A DNA stretch of 64,000 bases from Anaerorhabdus sp036636695 (GCF_036636695.1 NZ_JAVWNW010000006.1); one strand, 5' to 3'; positions 44,061-52,518 are shown, counted from the first letter of the stretch. Numbers and translations are program-made. The notes: generated by a model from the sequence alone, not told the origin.

Positions 44061-44138
44061 GTAAATGCATACTTTTTCAAAAAGTGTAGTTAATGATAAT
44101 TTTGCTCATAAACACGTCTATTCTAGATGTGTTTTATT
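44061..44138 (+). ncRNA. Candidate small RNA antisense to the recombinase 3' end
   Basis: From the TSS predicted by the consensus promoter, about 78 nt run to an intrinsic terminator. The RNA would contain an ACTTTTT-C-AAAAAGT hairpin (44071-44085) and end with AAACACGTCTA-TTC-TAGATGTGTTT plus TATTTTTTTT (44110-44139). The last 16 nt overlap the 3' end of the minus-strand recombinase gene. The only frame inside (ATG at 44065) has no ribosome-binding site. The RNA product is inference from promoter and terminator. Confidence 0.55.
44071..44085. repeat. Palindrome ACTTTTT-C-AAAAAGT
   Basis: A perfect 7-bp arm around C sits 10 nt after the predicted start of the small RNA, so it may be an operator, an RNA hairpin, or both. 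It shares the AAAAAGT core with the palindrome at 43909-43934. Confidence 0.6.
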
Positions 44139-44719
44139 TTTTTTATTCTTCTATATAATGTCGCTTCTGACATTCCTGATTTCTTCTTCAATTCTTTGAA
44201 TGAAATCTTTCCTTCTTTCCATAAAAGAATGTCTTCTGCTAAATTCTTGGGATCTTTAAGTCGTGGTCGTCCAAATTTCACACCTCTACTTTTTGCAGAT
44301 CGTATGCCCTCCGCCTGTCTAGATTTTATATTTTCTCTTTCGTTTTCGGCGACAAAAGAAAGCAATTGTAATACTAGATCACTGATAAAGTGTTGTATTA
44401 AATCTTGATTTTCGCCTCTATTCAAGATTGGCATATCTATAACGTGAATTTGAACCTTCAATTCTTTTGTCAAGAATCTCCACTGTTCCATGATTTCTTG
44501 ATAATTTCTACCTAATCGATCAATGCTTTTTATGACTATAACATCTTTTGGTTTCAAACAGCGAACCATTTTTTTATATGCTGGTCGATCAAAGTCTGCA
44601 CCACTTTGTTTATCAATAAAAATTTTACTAATCTCTAATCCTGATTGAATCAATTCATCGAGTTGTCGATTTTCGTTTTGACTTTTAGAAGAGACTCGGA
44701 CATATGCAACGTTCTTCAT
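44123..44719 (-). CDS. Serine recombinase (resolvase/invertase family)
   Basis: The 198-residue protein starts after GAGAGGAGGGAAAA. The N-terminal catalytic domain has VAYVRVSSKSQNENRQ (predicted nucleophile Ser10), IKSIDRLGRNYQEI and AENERENIKSRQAEG, and the C-terminal HTH is LKKKSGMSEATLYRRIKKI. This size and order are those of small resolvases and invertases of plasmids and transposons, not large phage integrases. No transposase is nearby. Repeats flank it on both sides (43909-44085 and 44782-44815). It probably marks an inserted or decayed mobile segment, or serves in a local DNA inversion. Confidence 0.92.
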   Translation of the reverse strand: MKNVAYVRVSSKSQNENRQLDELIQSGLEISKIFIDKQSGADFDRPAYKKMVRCLKPKDVIVIKSIDRLGRNYQEIMEQWRFLTKELKVQIHVIDMPILNRGENQDLIQHFISDLVLQLLSFVAENERENIKSRQAEGIRSAKSRGVKFGRPRLKDPKNLAEDILLWKEGKISFKELKKKSGMSEATLYRRIKKIKHI

Positions 44720-44781
44720 TTTTCCCTCCTCTCATTTATTATATTATCTATAAAACCAATTTATTTTACTTTTGTTAGCAA

Positions 44782-44815
44782 TGCTGATTATATTTGGAAT
44801 TTCCAATTTTCAGCA
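44782..44815. repeat. Imperfect inverted repeat upstream of the recombinase
   Basis: TGCTGA (44782-44787) and TCAGCA (44810-44815) flank a TTGGAA-T-TTCCAA palindrome (44794-44806). It is 63 nt before the recombinase start and could be a recombination or operator site. Confidence 0.4.
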
Positions 44816-44877
44816 CCTGTATAGTACACTTGTTTACTTATGATTTCCATTTATATAATCTATTCCCTAATTTCATT

Positions 44878-44928
44878 AAAAAAAACGCCCCTATAGTTGT
44901 TAAAATCTTCTACTATAAGAGGTGTTTT
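44878..44928 (-). terminator. Terminator of the PH-domain protein gene
   Basis: AAAACGCC-C-CT-ATAGT pairs with ACTAT-AAG-A-GGTGTTTT allowing one wobble and a bulge, followed on the minus strand by eight Ts. Confidence 0.75.
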
Positions 44929-44935
44929 CATTTTG

Positions 44936-46072
44936 TTATACTTTTTTACTAGTAGCTAATTTCATCTTTAAGCGTGCAATTTCATCCGCAAATCGTTGAA
45001 TTCTTGCCCCAACTTTTAGACAAGTATCATTATCCATACCTATACTTAATGTTCCACTAGCTGTATGAACACGTAACACACCTTCTATTGTACCTTTTTT
45101 AACAGATACTTTTTCAATCTTAGAAAGTGATATAGCTTGAACTGTTTGCCCGTTAAATCCTTTTCTTGCAAAGATAAGACGTTTTGTAGTTATAGCATAA
45201 CCATAATATCCTTCATTTGCACCCGTTTTCAATGAGAAGTTGTTACCCATAAAACAAATTAATACTTTTTCATCTGGTTTTAGTGAAGCAAGAATTAAAT
45301 TGAAACAAGACTTAATTAAATTATCATCTGCGCCTTGGCCATAACCATGTTGAATAGCGTATTCAAGCATAGCTTCAGGACTATTTAATAACTCAATTCT
45401 CTTTTCTTTCTTAGGTTCTTCCACTTCTTCAAAGATTGTGAATTTTCCTGCTGCAGTTTTATGATCATCAACATATTGTGGTTGAGCAATTGGCGCTTTA
45501 GTAATTGGTTTTGCCATTGGTCTTTCAATTGGTTCTTGAACTCTTTGTTTTTTAGGAAGTGGTGGAAGTTCTTCGTCTTCCTCATCTTCCTCATCTTCAT
45601 CTTCCTCTTCAACAAGAAAGAGTGATTTAAGCTTACTTTCTTTCTTTGGTTTTTGCTTCTTAATAGGTTTTACTACTTCTGGTTCATCTTCAATTTCTTC
45701 TTCATCATATTTTGAAGCATATTTATCTCTATTCAAATTAGATAACACAATGAAAATGATAAAAAATACAAGAACTACCCCTACATTAATTAAAATCCAA
45801 TATTTCATTTGTGAAGTAAAGATATCTAAGAAAACGGTAATAATTACTAGAACCGCCCGATAAGAAACTCCTAATCGAAGATTTAATGCTTTAAGTATTG
45901 AATCTAATAGTGGAGAAACGAGTACAGCGCATGAAAATGCCATTGTTGCCCCTACATAAGAATTAGTTCCACCTAAACAAATAAAGACACCAATTGCAAT
46001 ACATGCAAATGAACACAGATAACGGATCACAACGGATACTATAGGTAGAATGCTGTTGGTTTTTTCACTCAT
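44936..46072 (-). CDS. Membrane protein with acidic linker and YokE-like PH domain
   Basis: The 378-residue protein starts after CGAGGAGGCTTTCA. Four N-terminal helices (about 10-110) are followed by a strongly acidic, Lys/Pro-rich linker (about 118-225, with an Asp/Glu tract near 152-168). The C-terminal domain (about 255-370) has the bacterial PH pattern: GYYGYAITTKRLIFARKG, SLSKIEKVSVKKGTIEG and VHTASGTLSIG. It is probably a membrane-tethered scaffold with a cytoplasmic PH fold. It lies 37 nt downstream of the PTS-like gene and may share its transcript. Confidence 0.8.
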   Translation of the reverse strand: MSEKTNSILPIVSVVIRYLCSFACIAIGVFICLGGTNSYVGATMAFSCAVLVSPLLDSILKALNLRLGVSYRAVLVIITVFLDIFTSQMKYWILINVGVVLVFFIIFIVLSNLNRDKYASKYDEEEIEDEPEVVKPIKKQKPKKESKLKSLFLVEEEDEDEEDEEDEELPPLPKKQRVQEPIERPMAKPITKAPIAQPQYVDDHKTAAGKFTIFEEVEEPKKEKRIELLNSPEAMLEYAIQHGYGQGADDNLIKSCFNLILASLKPDEKVLICFMGNNFSLKTGANEGYYGYAITTKRLIFARKGFNGQTVQAISLSKIEKVSVKKGTIEGVLRVHTASGTLSIGMDNDTCLKVGARIQRFADEIARLKMKLATSKKV

Positions 46073-46109
46073 TGAAAGCCTCCTCGTAATATCTTAATTA
46101 TTTGATAAT

Positions 46110-47657
46110 TTAAGCTGAACGTTGTACAGCTCTTAATTGTTTTTCAATTCCACGTTTAATCATTGTAGAGCCTGAACCAAAATCAATTGAGTAACCTGCT
46201 CTAGTTTCTACAATTCTTGTAGCACCTAATTCTGACAACATGGATAATTTTAAGTTGGAATTATCGAATACTTGGATAGTAAGACGGTTAATTGATGCAT
46301 GAAGCATTTTGATATTCGCAGTACCACCCATTGCTTCAATGGTTGTATCCACATAGCGCCTAGATGATCCACTATTGAATAAATCTAATGCCAAGTATTT
46401 AAAATAGATACGCGTCACTAGGAAATAAATAAGGAAACTTGCTACTCCAACAATCAAAATTGTATAGATAACATGACTATAGTTCGCATTACGTGCAAAG
46501 TTTAAAAATTCAAATAAATTACCCGGCAGTGCAACTGTTACATTTCCGGTATAACTAAATCCCAGCGCAACTTTCGCCGCCTGGAATAAACCAAACAACA
46601 TACCCGTATACATGATATGAAACACAAACAAGAGTGGACATATAAGAATCAATGCAATTTCTAATGGCAATAACGTTCCCATTAGTATTGATACTAGTGT
46701 TGCTAGTATGAAAAATAAGCGAATTCTTCTTTTTTCCATCTTATCTGTATAGATTGAATAAACAGCCCAAATTAAACCCGGTACCGCAAACATATTCAAA
46801 ACATAGTAAGGAGTAATGAAACGACCTGCAGTACTTGGAACTAAATTCTGTGCAACCATTGTTGTCCAAATAGATACATCTCCAACAACACTTTCACCTA
46901 CCATATTAATCCAAGAACCACCTAAGCTTCCATACCAAAATGGCTGACGAATAAAACTTCCAAGACCAAACACCGATAAGACACGATCCATAACTCCATA
47001 AACGAAGATATTAATTGGATTTGATATATCACTCGCAATAAATGCTGATATTTGATCTAAACTTTGAAATAAGTAACTCCAAGCTAAACTTACAAGGAAA
47101 GCTGCTGCAATTGCATAAACGAAATTCAACAACATCCCCCAAGTATCACGATCCACAAAGGCAAACAATCCATAAGAAGATTTACTTCTCGATTGTTGAT
47201 ATGCTAAACGTGTGGTTATTGTAATAATGATAACACCGACCAATCCTGTTTGAATTGGATAATGTATTTTACCTGCAAAAGCTGTTAATTGTGAAGATGG
47301 CAAGGAAATACCAAACAATGACGAAAATGCTGTTTGTGGTAATGTTTCACCTGCAAAAAATATTGTGAAGATAATAAAGGTAAAATACCCTAGTAAACCT
47401 ATTAATATCGTCACAATTCCATTACTTTTTCTTGACACTAAACGCAGGAAGAAAAAGAATGGAAAATAAATCACAAGAAATATCCCAATTCTTGTAATTG
47501 CTTCCGCAAACATGATGACATATTGATTATTTATTGTCCAATATGGATTAAACACTGGATTTGTCAGTAAGTTTCCTATCCCTAGTAATAGAATCGCAAG
47601 AAAAAGCATTTTTAATGGTTGTTGTAAGACTTCGAAAAATGAATGCCATCTCTTCAT
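46110..47657 (-). CDS. PTS EIIC-EIIB protein (glucose class) with Cys-to-Ser EIIB site
   Basis: The 515-residue protein starts after CCGAGGTGATCGT. Residues about 10-425 form the polytopic EIIC of the glucose/sucrose superfamily (GYFTFIIFTIFFAGETL, VYGVMDRVLSVFGLGSFI, SAGRFITPYYVLNMF). Residues about 430-510 fit the EIIB domain (MGGTANIKMLHASINRLTIQ and LSELGATRIVET). The conserved phosphocysteine of DACITRLR is replaced by Ser455. No EIIA is nearby. It may be a non-transporting sensor or use another EIIB. It is clustered with the PH-domain protein gene. Confidence 0.88.
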   Translation of the reverse strand: MKRWHSFFEVLQQPLKMLFLAILLLGIGNLLTNPVFNPYWTINNQYVIMFAEAITRIGIFLVIYFPFFFFLRLVSRKSNGIVTILIGLLGYFTFIIFTIFFAGETLPQTAFSSLFGISLPSSQLTAFAGKIHYPIQTGLVGVIIITITTRLAYQQSRSKSSYGLFAFVDRDTWGMLLNFVYAIAAAFLVSLAWSYLFQSLDQISAFIASDISNPINIFVYGVMDRVLSVFGLGSFIRQPFWYGSLGGSWINMVGESVVGDVSIWTTMVAQNLVPSTAGRFITPYYVLNMFAVPGLIWAVYSIYTDKMEKRRIRLFFILATLVSILMGTLLPLEIALILICPLLFVFHIMYTGMLFGLFQAAKVALGFSYTGNVTVALPGNLFEFLNFARNANYSHVIYTILIVGVASFLIYFLVTRIYFKYLALDLFNSGSSRRYVDTTIEAMGGTANIKMLHASINRLTIQVFDNSNLKLSMLSELGATRIVETRAGYSIDFGSGSTMIKRGIEKQLRAVQRSA

Positions 47658-47696
47658 ACGATCACCTCGGAAATTATCATACCATTTTTATAGTTT

Positions 47697-48269
47697 CTAT
47701 TCAATGTGCTCATAAGCACCCATCCTAATGCGTTTAATTATTTTTTCATATACACTTATCATGATTTCTTCACTAACCCAAAGTTCAATTTCATCAAAAT
47801 CTATCCATTTTAAGGCACTATTCTCATCTTCTTTGATTGATAATTTATCATTTTCATCAGCTTCAAACAAATATGTAAGATTATAATGGCGATGTTCTTT
47901 CACCAATTGTTCATTTTTCACATGCTCTTGAACGGGTAAATCGTCCAATGAAATGAGATTTGAAATGCGTTTGACAGAAGATAAACCGGTTTCTTCCAAA
48001 ACTTCTTTTTCCGCTACATGTTTAGAATCAGCATCTCCATCATTATGTCCACCAGTCCAAGAATACGATTGATAAATATTATGGAAAGCCATGAGAACCT
48101 TATTATGTTCTTTATTTACCACAAACCCAGTGCTTGTTAAATGTCCATCCAAACATTCACGATACAATACATTGGGATGTTTCATACAAAATGCAATGAT
48201 TGTTTCCTTTGCGATTTTTTCTTCCTCATCAAAAGGTGTGTAATCTTCAATTTCTTTCAACCATTCCAT
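47697..48269 (-). CDS. NUDIX hydrolase
   Basis: The 190-residue protein has a NUDIX box: GGHNDGDADSKHVAEKEVLE then ETGL, with the canonical Arg replaced by Lys in KEVLEETGL. It hydrolyses nucleoside diphosphates linked to another moiety; the substrate is unknown. It starts after GGAGTTTATTTTA; its ATG overlaps the NAD kinase stop by one base. Confidence 0.9.
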   Translation of the reverse strand: MEWLKEIEDYTPFDEEEKIAKETIIAFCMKHPNVLYRECLDGHLTSTGFVVNKEHNKVLMAFHNIYQSYSWTGGHNDGDADSKHVAEKEVLEETGLSSVKRISNLISLDDLPVQEHVKNEQLVKEHRHYNLTYLFEADENDKLSIKEDENSALKWIDFDEIELWVSEEIMISVYEKIIKRIRMGAYEHIE

Positions 48270-49042
48270 TAAAATAAACTCCTTAATCTTTCAATATAAG
48301 AAACTTCACGATACCTTGCCATCTTCACACTTTTTTTACTAAGTTGACATATTACTTCATGTGCACCATCAAGTGATTGACTATCTGAGTCCGTACATAA
48401 AAGTGCCCCACTTAAATCTTCTGCTACCAGTTTCACGATTGAATCTTCTTTTAATACAATAGGTGATCCAAGTGATTGAAATTCACGATGATGAATTCCT
48501 GCTATCTCTGCAATTTGAATAACGGGTAATCCTTCTTGAATAACCGCTCCTTGAACAGAACGATTATAAGCAGTAGACCCAATTTGCGTACAAACACAAA
48601 TGCCCGTTCCACGGTAGGTTTCAAGCTTTTTATCATTGACATAGATATCTAGTAATTGTGTACGACGACTATTCTCAACTCGCATTTCATTCAGTGCATA
48701 GACTTTCATTTTTGAATTATCAATTGTAATTTCAAGTAATTGTGATTCGACAACTTTAACTTCTTTTGTCATTACATCTTCAATACATTGTTCAATCTCA
48801 TCATTACGGTAATCGGTAAAGAAACCAAGTGTTCCTGCATGTATTCCTATGAAATGTGTCTTATCTAAATTATTTAAATAGTGATGTACTGCATACAAAA
48901 AGGTACCATCACCACCTACTGTAAAACATAGATCTGGATTCGTTTCATCCCATATTAATTTATTTTCTAATTTTTCTTTTAATAACGCAGCCACTTTTTT
49001 TGAGTTTTCCTCTGGGCGAGTAACTATAGTAAATGTCTTCAT
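48269..49042 (-). CDS. nadK: NAD kinase
   Basis: The 257-residue protein has the NAD kinase signatures: FTVGGDGTFLYAVHHYL, ALNEMRVENSR and TQIGSTAYNRSVQGAVI. It phosphorylates NAD to NADP in the cytoplasm. It starts after GGACGTGATATC and diverges from the CYTH gene across 49 nt. It is the first gene of a two-gene unit with the NUDIX hydrolase. Confidence 0.95.
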   Translation of the reverse strand: MKTFTIVTRPEENSKKVAALLKEKLENKLIWDETNPDLCFTVGGDGTFLYAVHHYLNNLDKTHFIGIHAGTLGFFTDYRNDEIEQCIEDVMTKEVKVVESQLLEITIDNSKMKVYALNEMRVENSRRTQLLDIYVNDKKLETYRGTGICVCTQIGSTAYNRSVQGAVIQEGLPVIQIAEIAGIHHREFQSLGSPIVLKEDSIVKLVAEDLSGALLCTDSDSQSLDGAHEVICQLSKKSVKMARYREVSYIERLRSLF

Positions 49043-49091
49043 GATATCACGTCCTTATGTATGCTATTATATCATAGAAGGATGTGAAGCT

Positions 49092-49625
49092 ATGCAATCA
49101 AAACTCGAAGTAGAGTATAAAACACTATGCACCAAATCCCAATTTGACCGACTGCTTAATCTTTACCCAGACCATGAAACAATAACCCAAACAAACACAT
49201 ACCTTGATTCAATTCCATCATTAAGAGGGAGTGGTATGGCAATGCGAATTCGTCAAATTAATGATAAGTATTATTTCACACTTAAGATTCGTGAAGTACG
49301 AGGCAATGAAGAAATCGAATTCGAAATACCTAGCTTTTCTCTCGAATATACACCTGTTCAAAATATTTTACACAAGTACCATATTCCCCCTGTTCAAGAG
49401 GCAGGCGTTCTTGTAACAACACGTCATCTAGTAAAATTACAAAATGCTGAATTGTGTCTGGATAAGAATGAATATAATGGTAATATTGATTACGAAATAG
49501 AATATGAGTTAATCGATCCTGATGTAGATACCCTTGAAGAATTCAAGAAAATCTTGCATGAGGCAAATATCACCTATATCCCAAATAAAAAATCAAAAAT
49601 ACAACGCTGTTTAGAAACGAGGTAA
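49092..49625 (+). CDS. CYTH-domain phosphatase/cyclase-like protein
   Basis: The start is the ATG at 49092 after AGAAGGATGTGAAGCT; the longer frame to 49041 overlaps nadK. The 177-residue product has the CYTH signature LEVEYK (E-x-E-x-K) near the N-terminus, then MAMRIRQINDKYYFTLKIRE and IDYEIEYELIDPDVD with the charged tunnel residues. Members hydrolyse triphosphates such as thiamine triphosphate or tripolyphosphate. It starts a plus-strand run with DJ-1 and GNAT genes. Confidence 0.9.
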   Translation: MQSKLEVEYKTLCTKSQFDRLLNLYPDHETITQTNTYLDSIPSLRGSGMAMRIRQINDKYYFTLKIREVRGNEEIEFEIPSFSLEYTPVQNILHKYHIPPVQEAGVLVTTRHLVKLQNAELCLDKNEYNGNIDYEIEYELIDPDVDTLEEFKKILHEANITYIPNKKSKIQRCLETR

Positions 49626-49630
49626 AAGCG

Positions 49631-50173
49631 ATGAAATGTGCAATCTTTTGTGCCAATGGTTTTGAAGAATGTGAAGCTTTATTAGTTGTTGATTTACTAC
49701 GTAGAGCTAATATTGAAATTGAAATTATTTCAATAAACGATGAATTGGAAGTGTTGAGTTCTCACAATGTAAAAGTAATTGCTGATGAATGCTTTATGGA
49801 TGCAAACTTCCGTGAATATGATGCCCTTATTCTTCCAGGTGGACTCCCTGGCACTACCAACCTACAAGCAAACGAACGACTTGCATCAATTCTTTTAAAA
49901 CATGCTGAACAAGGAAAACTTCTATGCGCAATTTGTGCAGCACCAAGTATCCTTGGACATTTAGGAATCCTTGATGGTAAACATGCAACTTGTTTCCCTA
50001 CTTTTAAAGACAAATGTACTGGTGCTCTTTTAAGTGAAGATAAAGTTGTCCAAGATGGAAATATTATAACTGGCAAAGGATTAGGAGCTGCAATCGAATT
50101 TGCTTGCAAAATTATCGAAAATTTAAAAGACAAGGAAACTGCTGATACAGTTTTAAAACAAATCCAATATTAA
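49631..50173 (+). CDS. DJ-1/PfpI-family protein
   Basis: The 180-residue protein has the DJ-1 pattern: IFCANGFEECEALLVVDLL with the conserved Glu, YDALILPGGLPGTTNLQ and LLCAICAAPSILGHLGIL with the nucleophilic Cys at the helix elbow. Members act as glyoxalases or deglycases or as redox chaperones. It starts 5 nt after the CYTH gene (GAGGTAAAAGCG) and is followed by GNAT. Confidence 0.93.
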   Translation: MKCAIFCANGFEECEALLVVDLLRRANIEIEIISINDELEVLSSHNVKVIADECFMDANFREYDALILPGGLPGTTNLQANERLASILLKHAEQGKLLCAICAAPSILGHLGILDGKHATCFPTFKDKCTGALLSEDKVVQDGNIITGKGLGAAIEFACKIIENLKDKETADTVLKQIQY

Positions 50174-50174
50174 T

Positions 50175-50630
50175 ATGATTATTGAAATTAAAAATGAAGA
50201 TCAAAAAGAACGTATTACACGTTCAATCTTAGATCAATTACCAGATTGGTTTGGTATTCAAGAAGCTATTGATGAATATGCAATTGACTCACGTCAGTAT
50301 CCTTTTTGGATAGCTTCTGAGAACGAAAAAACTGTTGGCTTCATTTCATTAAAAGAAACTAGTCCTTACACATGTGAAATTTATGTTATCGGAGTACTTC
50401 CAGATTATCATGGCAGGAAAATTGGCACACAACTTTTTGAGGCTTTCAAATCATATGCCAAAGAAAAAAATTATTCATTTATTCAAGTTAAAACTGTCAA
50501 ACAAGGTATTTATTCTTACTATGATAAAACAAACCAATTTTATCAACATCTTGGATTCAAAGAACTAGAGGCTTTTCCAAAATTATGGGATGAAAAAAAT
50601 GTTTGCCAAATTTATATTCAAAGTATTTAA
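50175..50630 (+). CDS. GNAT-family N-acetyltransferase
   Basis: The 151-residue protein begins 1 nt after the DJ-1 stop, so translation is likely coupled. GNAT segments are KTVGFISLKETSPYTCEIYV, GVLPDYHGRKIGTQLFEAF (acetyl-CoA loop RKIGTQ) and FYQHLGFKEL. Substrate unknown. It ends the CYTH/DJ-1/GNAT unit before a terminator. Confidence 0.92.
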   Translation: MIIEIKNEDQKERITRSILDQLPDWFGIQEAIDEYAIDSRQYPFWIASENEKTVGFISLKETSPYTCEIYVIGVLPDYHGRKIGTQLFEAFKSYAKEKNYSFIQVKTVKQGIYSYYDKTNQFYQHLGFKELEAFPKLWDEKNVCQIYIQSI

Positions 50631-50635
50631 AAGTT

Positions 50636-50664
50636 GAAAGCACTTTAATGGCTTTCTTCTTTTT
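50636..50664 (+). terminator. Terminator after the GNAT gene
   Basis: GAAAGC and GCTTTC form a stem across a 9-nt loop, followed by TTCTTTTTT. Confidence 0.75.
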
Positions 50665-50703
50665 TATTTACTACGATGAATATAAAGAAAAGAGGTTTTT
50701 AAA

Positions 50704-51120
50704 ATGAAAACAAATGAACCTAAAGTAGTCCCTTTTATTACATTTTGTGGTCAAGCAAAAGAAGCAGTAGAATTCTATACTCAACAATTCCCAAATTCGC
50801 AAATTATCTCGATTGCCTATTTTGAAAAAGGTGACCGTGGTGTTGAAGGAGAAGTATTAACTGCAGTATTTGAAATCAATGGGCTTCAGTTCATGGCTAT
50901 GGATATGGAAAAAGAATACTGTCCCCAAACTTCATGGGCAACATCATTCTATTATGATTGCGATAGTGAAAATGAGTTTGACAAATTGTTTGAAGCACTC
51001 GCAAAAGATGGAACTGTTTTAATGGGACCTGAACCTGTTGAAACTTCAAGTTCAATGATTAAAAAATGTGCCTGGATTACCGATCGCTTTAATGTGACTT
51101 GGCAACTAATTTATCAATAA
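50704..51120 (+). CDS. PhnB-like VOC-family protein
   Basis: The 138-residue protein starts after AAAGAGGTTTTTAAA. It has the PhnB/3-demethylubiquinone methyltransferase-like VOC pattern: PFITFCGQAKEAVEFYTQQFP, LTAVFEINGLQFMAMD and ITDRFNVTWQLIY. Members are related to glyoxalase and resistance proteins; the activity here is unknown. It stands alone with a terminator at 51163-51188. Confidence 0.92.
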   Translation: MKTNEPKVVPFITFCGQAKEAVEFYTQQFPNSQIISIAYFEKGDRGVEGEVLTAVFEINGLQFMAMDMEKEYCPQTSWATSFYYDCDSENEFDKLFEALAKDGTVLMGPEPVETSSSMIKKCAWITDRFNVTWQLIYQ

Positions 51121-51162
51121 AAGAATCAAATTAATAATTCTAAGAATCTACTTAAAACATTA

Positions 51163-51188
51163 AAAGATTTCAATCGAAATCTTTTTTT
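51163..51188 (+). terminator. Terminator after the PhnB-like gene
   Basis: AAAGATTTC pairs with GAAATCTTT around AATC, followed by a run of Ts. Confidence 0.88.
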
Positions 51189-51254
51189 ATTTATTACTTG
51201 ACTCTACCATAATGATATACTTTAAACTAAAGATGAGCTCAAGGAGGACCTCCC

Positions 51255-52070
51255 ATGTTAAAGATTTCAGACTTTTCTAAATTGTCTCACATCAGTATTA
51301 GAATGCTTCGTTTTTATGATGAACAAGGCCTATTGAAACCAAGTGAAGTTAAAGAAAATGGTTATCGGTATTACGAAGCAACGCAACTCATGACTGCGTT
51401 ACACATTCATTACTTAAGCTATCTTGGATTTACTACAAATAAAATACGAAAAGTACTATCAACTTATCAAGATGGAAAAGATATTGTAGATTATCTTAAA
51501 ATCCATCTTGAAGAGTTACGAGATGAACAGACAACACTTATAGAAAAAATTGATTCTTTGACAAAAACCATTGATAAAATTAAACAGGAGGATACATTAA
51601 TGAATTATCAAGTTGAAGTTAAAGAAATACCTGGAAAGATGATGATGTGTAAACGTGCTATCATTCCAACTTATCAAGATGAAGGTTTACTTTGGAAGGA
51701 ATTAATGCGTGAAATTCATGAAAATAATTTGAACGTAAATATTCCAAATGACAGTACATGTATGGCTGTATTCTATGATGATGGCTACAAGGATAAAGAT
51801 GTCGACGTTGAAATTAGAATCGCTGTTGAAGGAAAGTATAGTGATACTCCAACAATTAAGTTTAAAGAAATTCCATCCGTTAAGGTTGCTTCTGTAACCT
51901 ATAATGGTGGTTATGAGCATATTACTGAAGTATGCATTCATATTGCAAATTGGATTTCTGAACACGGTCTAGAAATTTGCGGACCTGATTTTTCTATCTA
52001 TCATGTTGGTTTTTCGCAAACCAATGATCCAACTAAGTTTGTGACTGAAATTTGTTACCCCATAGCTTAG
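51255..52070 (+). CDS. MerR-family regulator with GyrI-like effector domain
   Basis: The 271-residue regulator starts after AAGGAGGACCTCCC. Residues 1-70 form the MerR HTH (ISDFSKLSHISIRMLRFYDE, GYRYYEA), about 75-117 a dimerisation coiled coil, and about 118-271 a GyrI-like (BmrR-type) ligand domain (VEVKEIPGKMMMCKRAIIP, TYNGGYEHITEVCIHIANWI). An internal AGGAGG at 51587-51592 precedes an in-frame ATG at 51600 (Met116), which would give the ligand domain alone. It probably senses a hydrophobic or cationic compound. Confidence 0.93.
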   Translation: MLKISDFSKLSHISIRMLRFYDEQGLLKPSEVKENGYRYYEATQLMTALHIHYLSYLGFTTNKIRKVLSTYQDGKDIVDYLKIHLEELRDEQTTLIEKIDSLTKTIDKIKQEDTLMNYQVEVKEIPGKMMMCKRAIIPTYQDEGLLWKELMREIHENNLNVNIPNDSTCMAVFYDDGYKDKDVDVEIRIAVEGKYSDTPTIKFKEIPSVKVASVTYNGGYEHITEVCIHIANWISEHGLEICGPDFSIYHVGFSQTNDPTKFVTEICYPIA

Positions 52071-52080
52071 TCAGCAGTAA

Positions 52081-52108
52081 AAAATAGCACTTCATTTAGT
52101 GCTATTTT
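52081..52108. terminator. Bidirectional terminator between merR-type and DUF3788 genes
   Basis: AAAATAGCACT pairs with AGTGCTATTTT around TCATTT, with A-rich and T-rich flanks on the two sides. Confidence 0.88.
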
Positions 52109-52518
52109 CTTTTATACCGTATGTCTATGCAACGTTTAATATCATTAATTATTTCCTGATCTTCCACTTCAATCATAAGCCATTTCTGTCCCATGCCTTC
52201 CTGTGTATTTTCATATAAATTTTGCATATATGGAGTAAATGTCTTATATTCAGTTTCAAATTGCATTTTTTCTTTTTGACCTACTACCACAAGAACAATG
52301 AAGTATCCATCCAACGGATAACAACGACATAATGCCCTCCCTGATTTCTTAAAACTAATATTCCAACCATAAGGACAACATTTACTGAATTCAAAAATAG
52401 GTTTAATCTCATATTCTGCTATCATATAGTTAATAAAATCATCCCAATTTTTATTACGCACATATTCGCTATAATCATACAAACATGGTTCTTGATTACT
52501 ATCTTCTTTATTCCACAT
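52102..52518 (-). CDS. DUF3788-family protein
   Basis: The 138-residue cytoplasmic protein has DUF3788-like features: WDDFINYMIAEYEIKPIFEF, CCPYGWNISFKKSGRALCRCYP and FIVLVVVGQKE. The activity is unknown. It follows the GyrI-like gene at a TAA-ATG junction with almost no ribosome-binding site, which suggests coupling. The two plus the WYL regulator form a likely operon. Confidence 0.85.
   Translation of the reverse strand: MWNKEDSNQEPCLYDYSEYVRNKNWDDFINYMIAEYEIKPIFEFSKCCPYGWNISFKKSGRALCRCYPLDGYFIVLVVVGQKEKMQFETEYKTFTPYMQNLYENTQEGMGQKWLMIEVEDQEIINDIKRCIDIRYKRK

Noticed and set aside
44065..44199. Frame starting at ATG 44065 in the small-RNA region
   Set aside because: It has no ribosome-binding site, runs through the terminator and overlaps the recombinase gene; it is not a credible protein.
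49762..50133. 123-codon minus-strand frame
   Set aside because: It is antisense to the DJ-1 family gene, with no ribosome-binding site.
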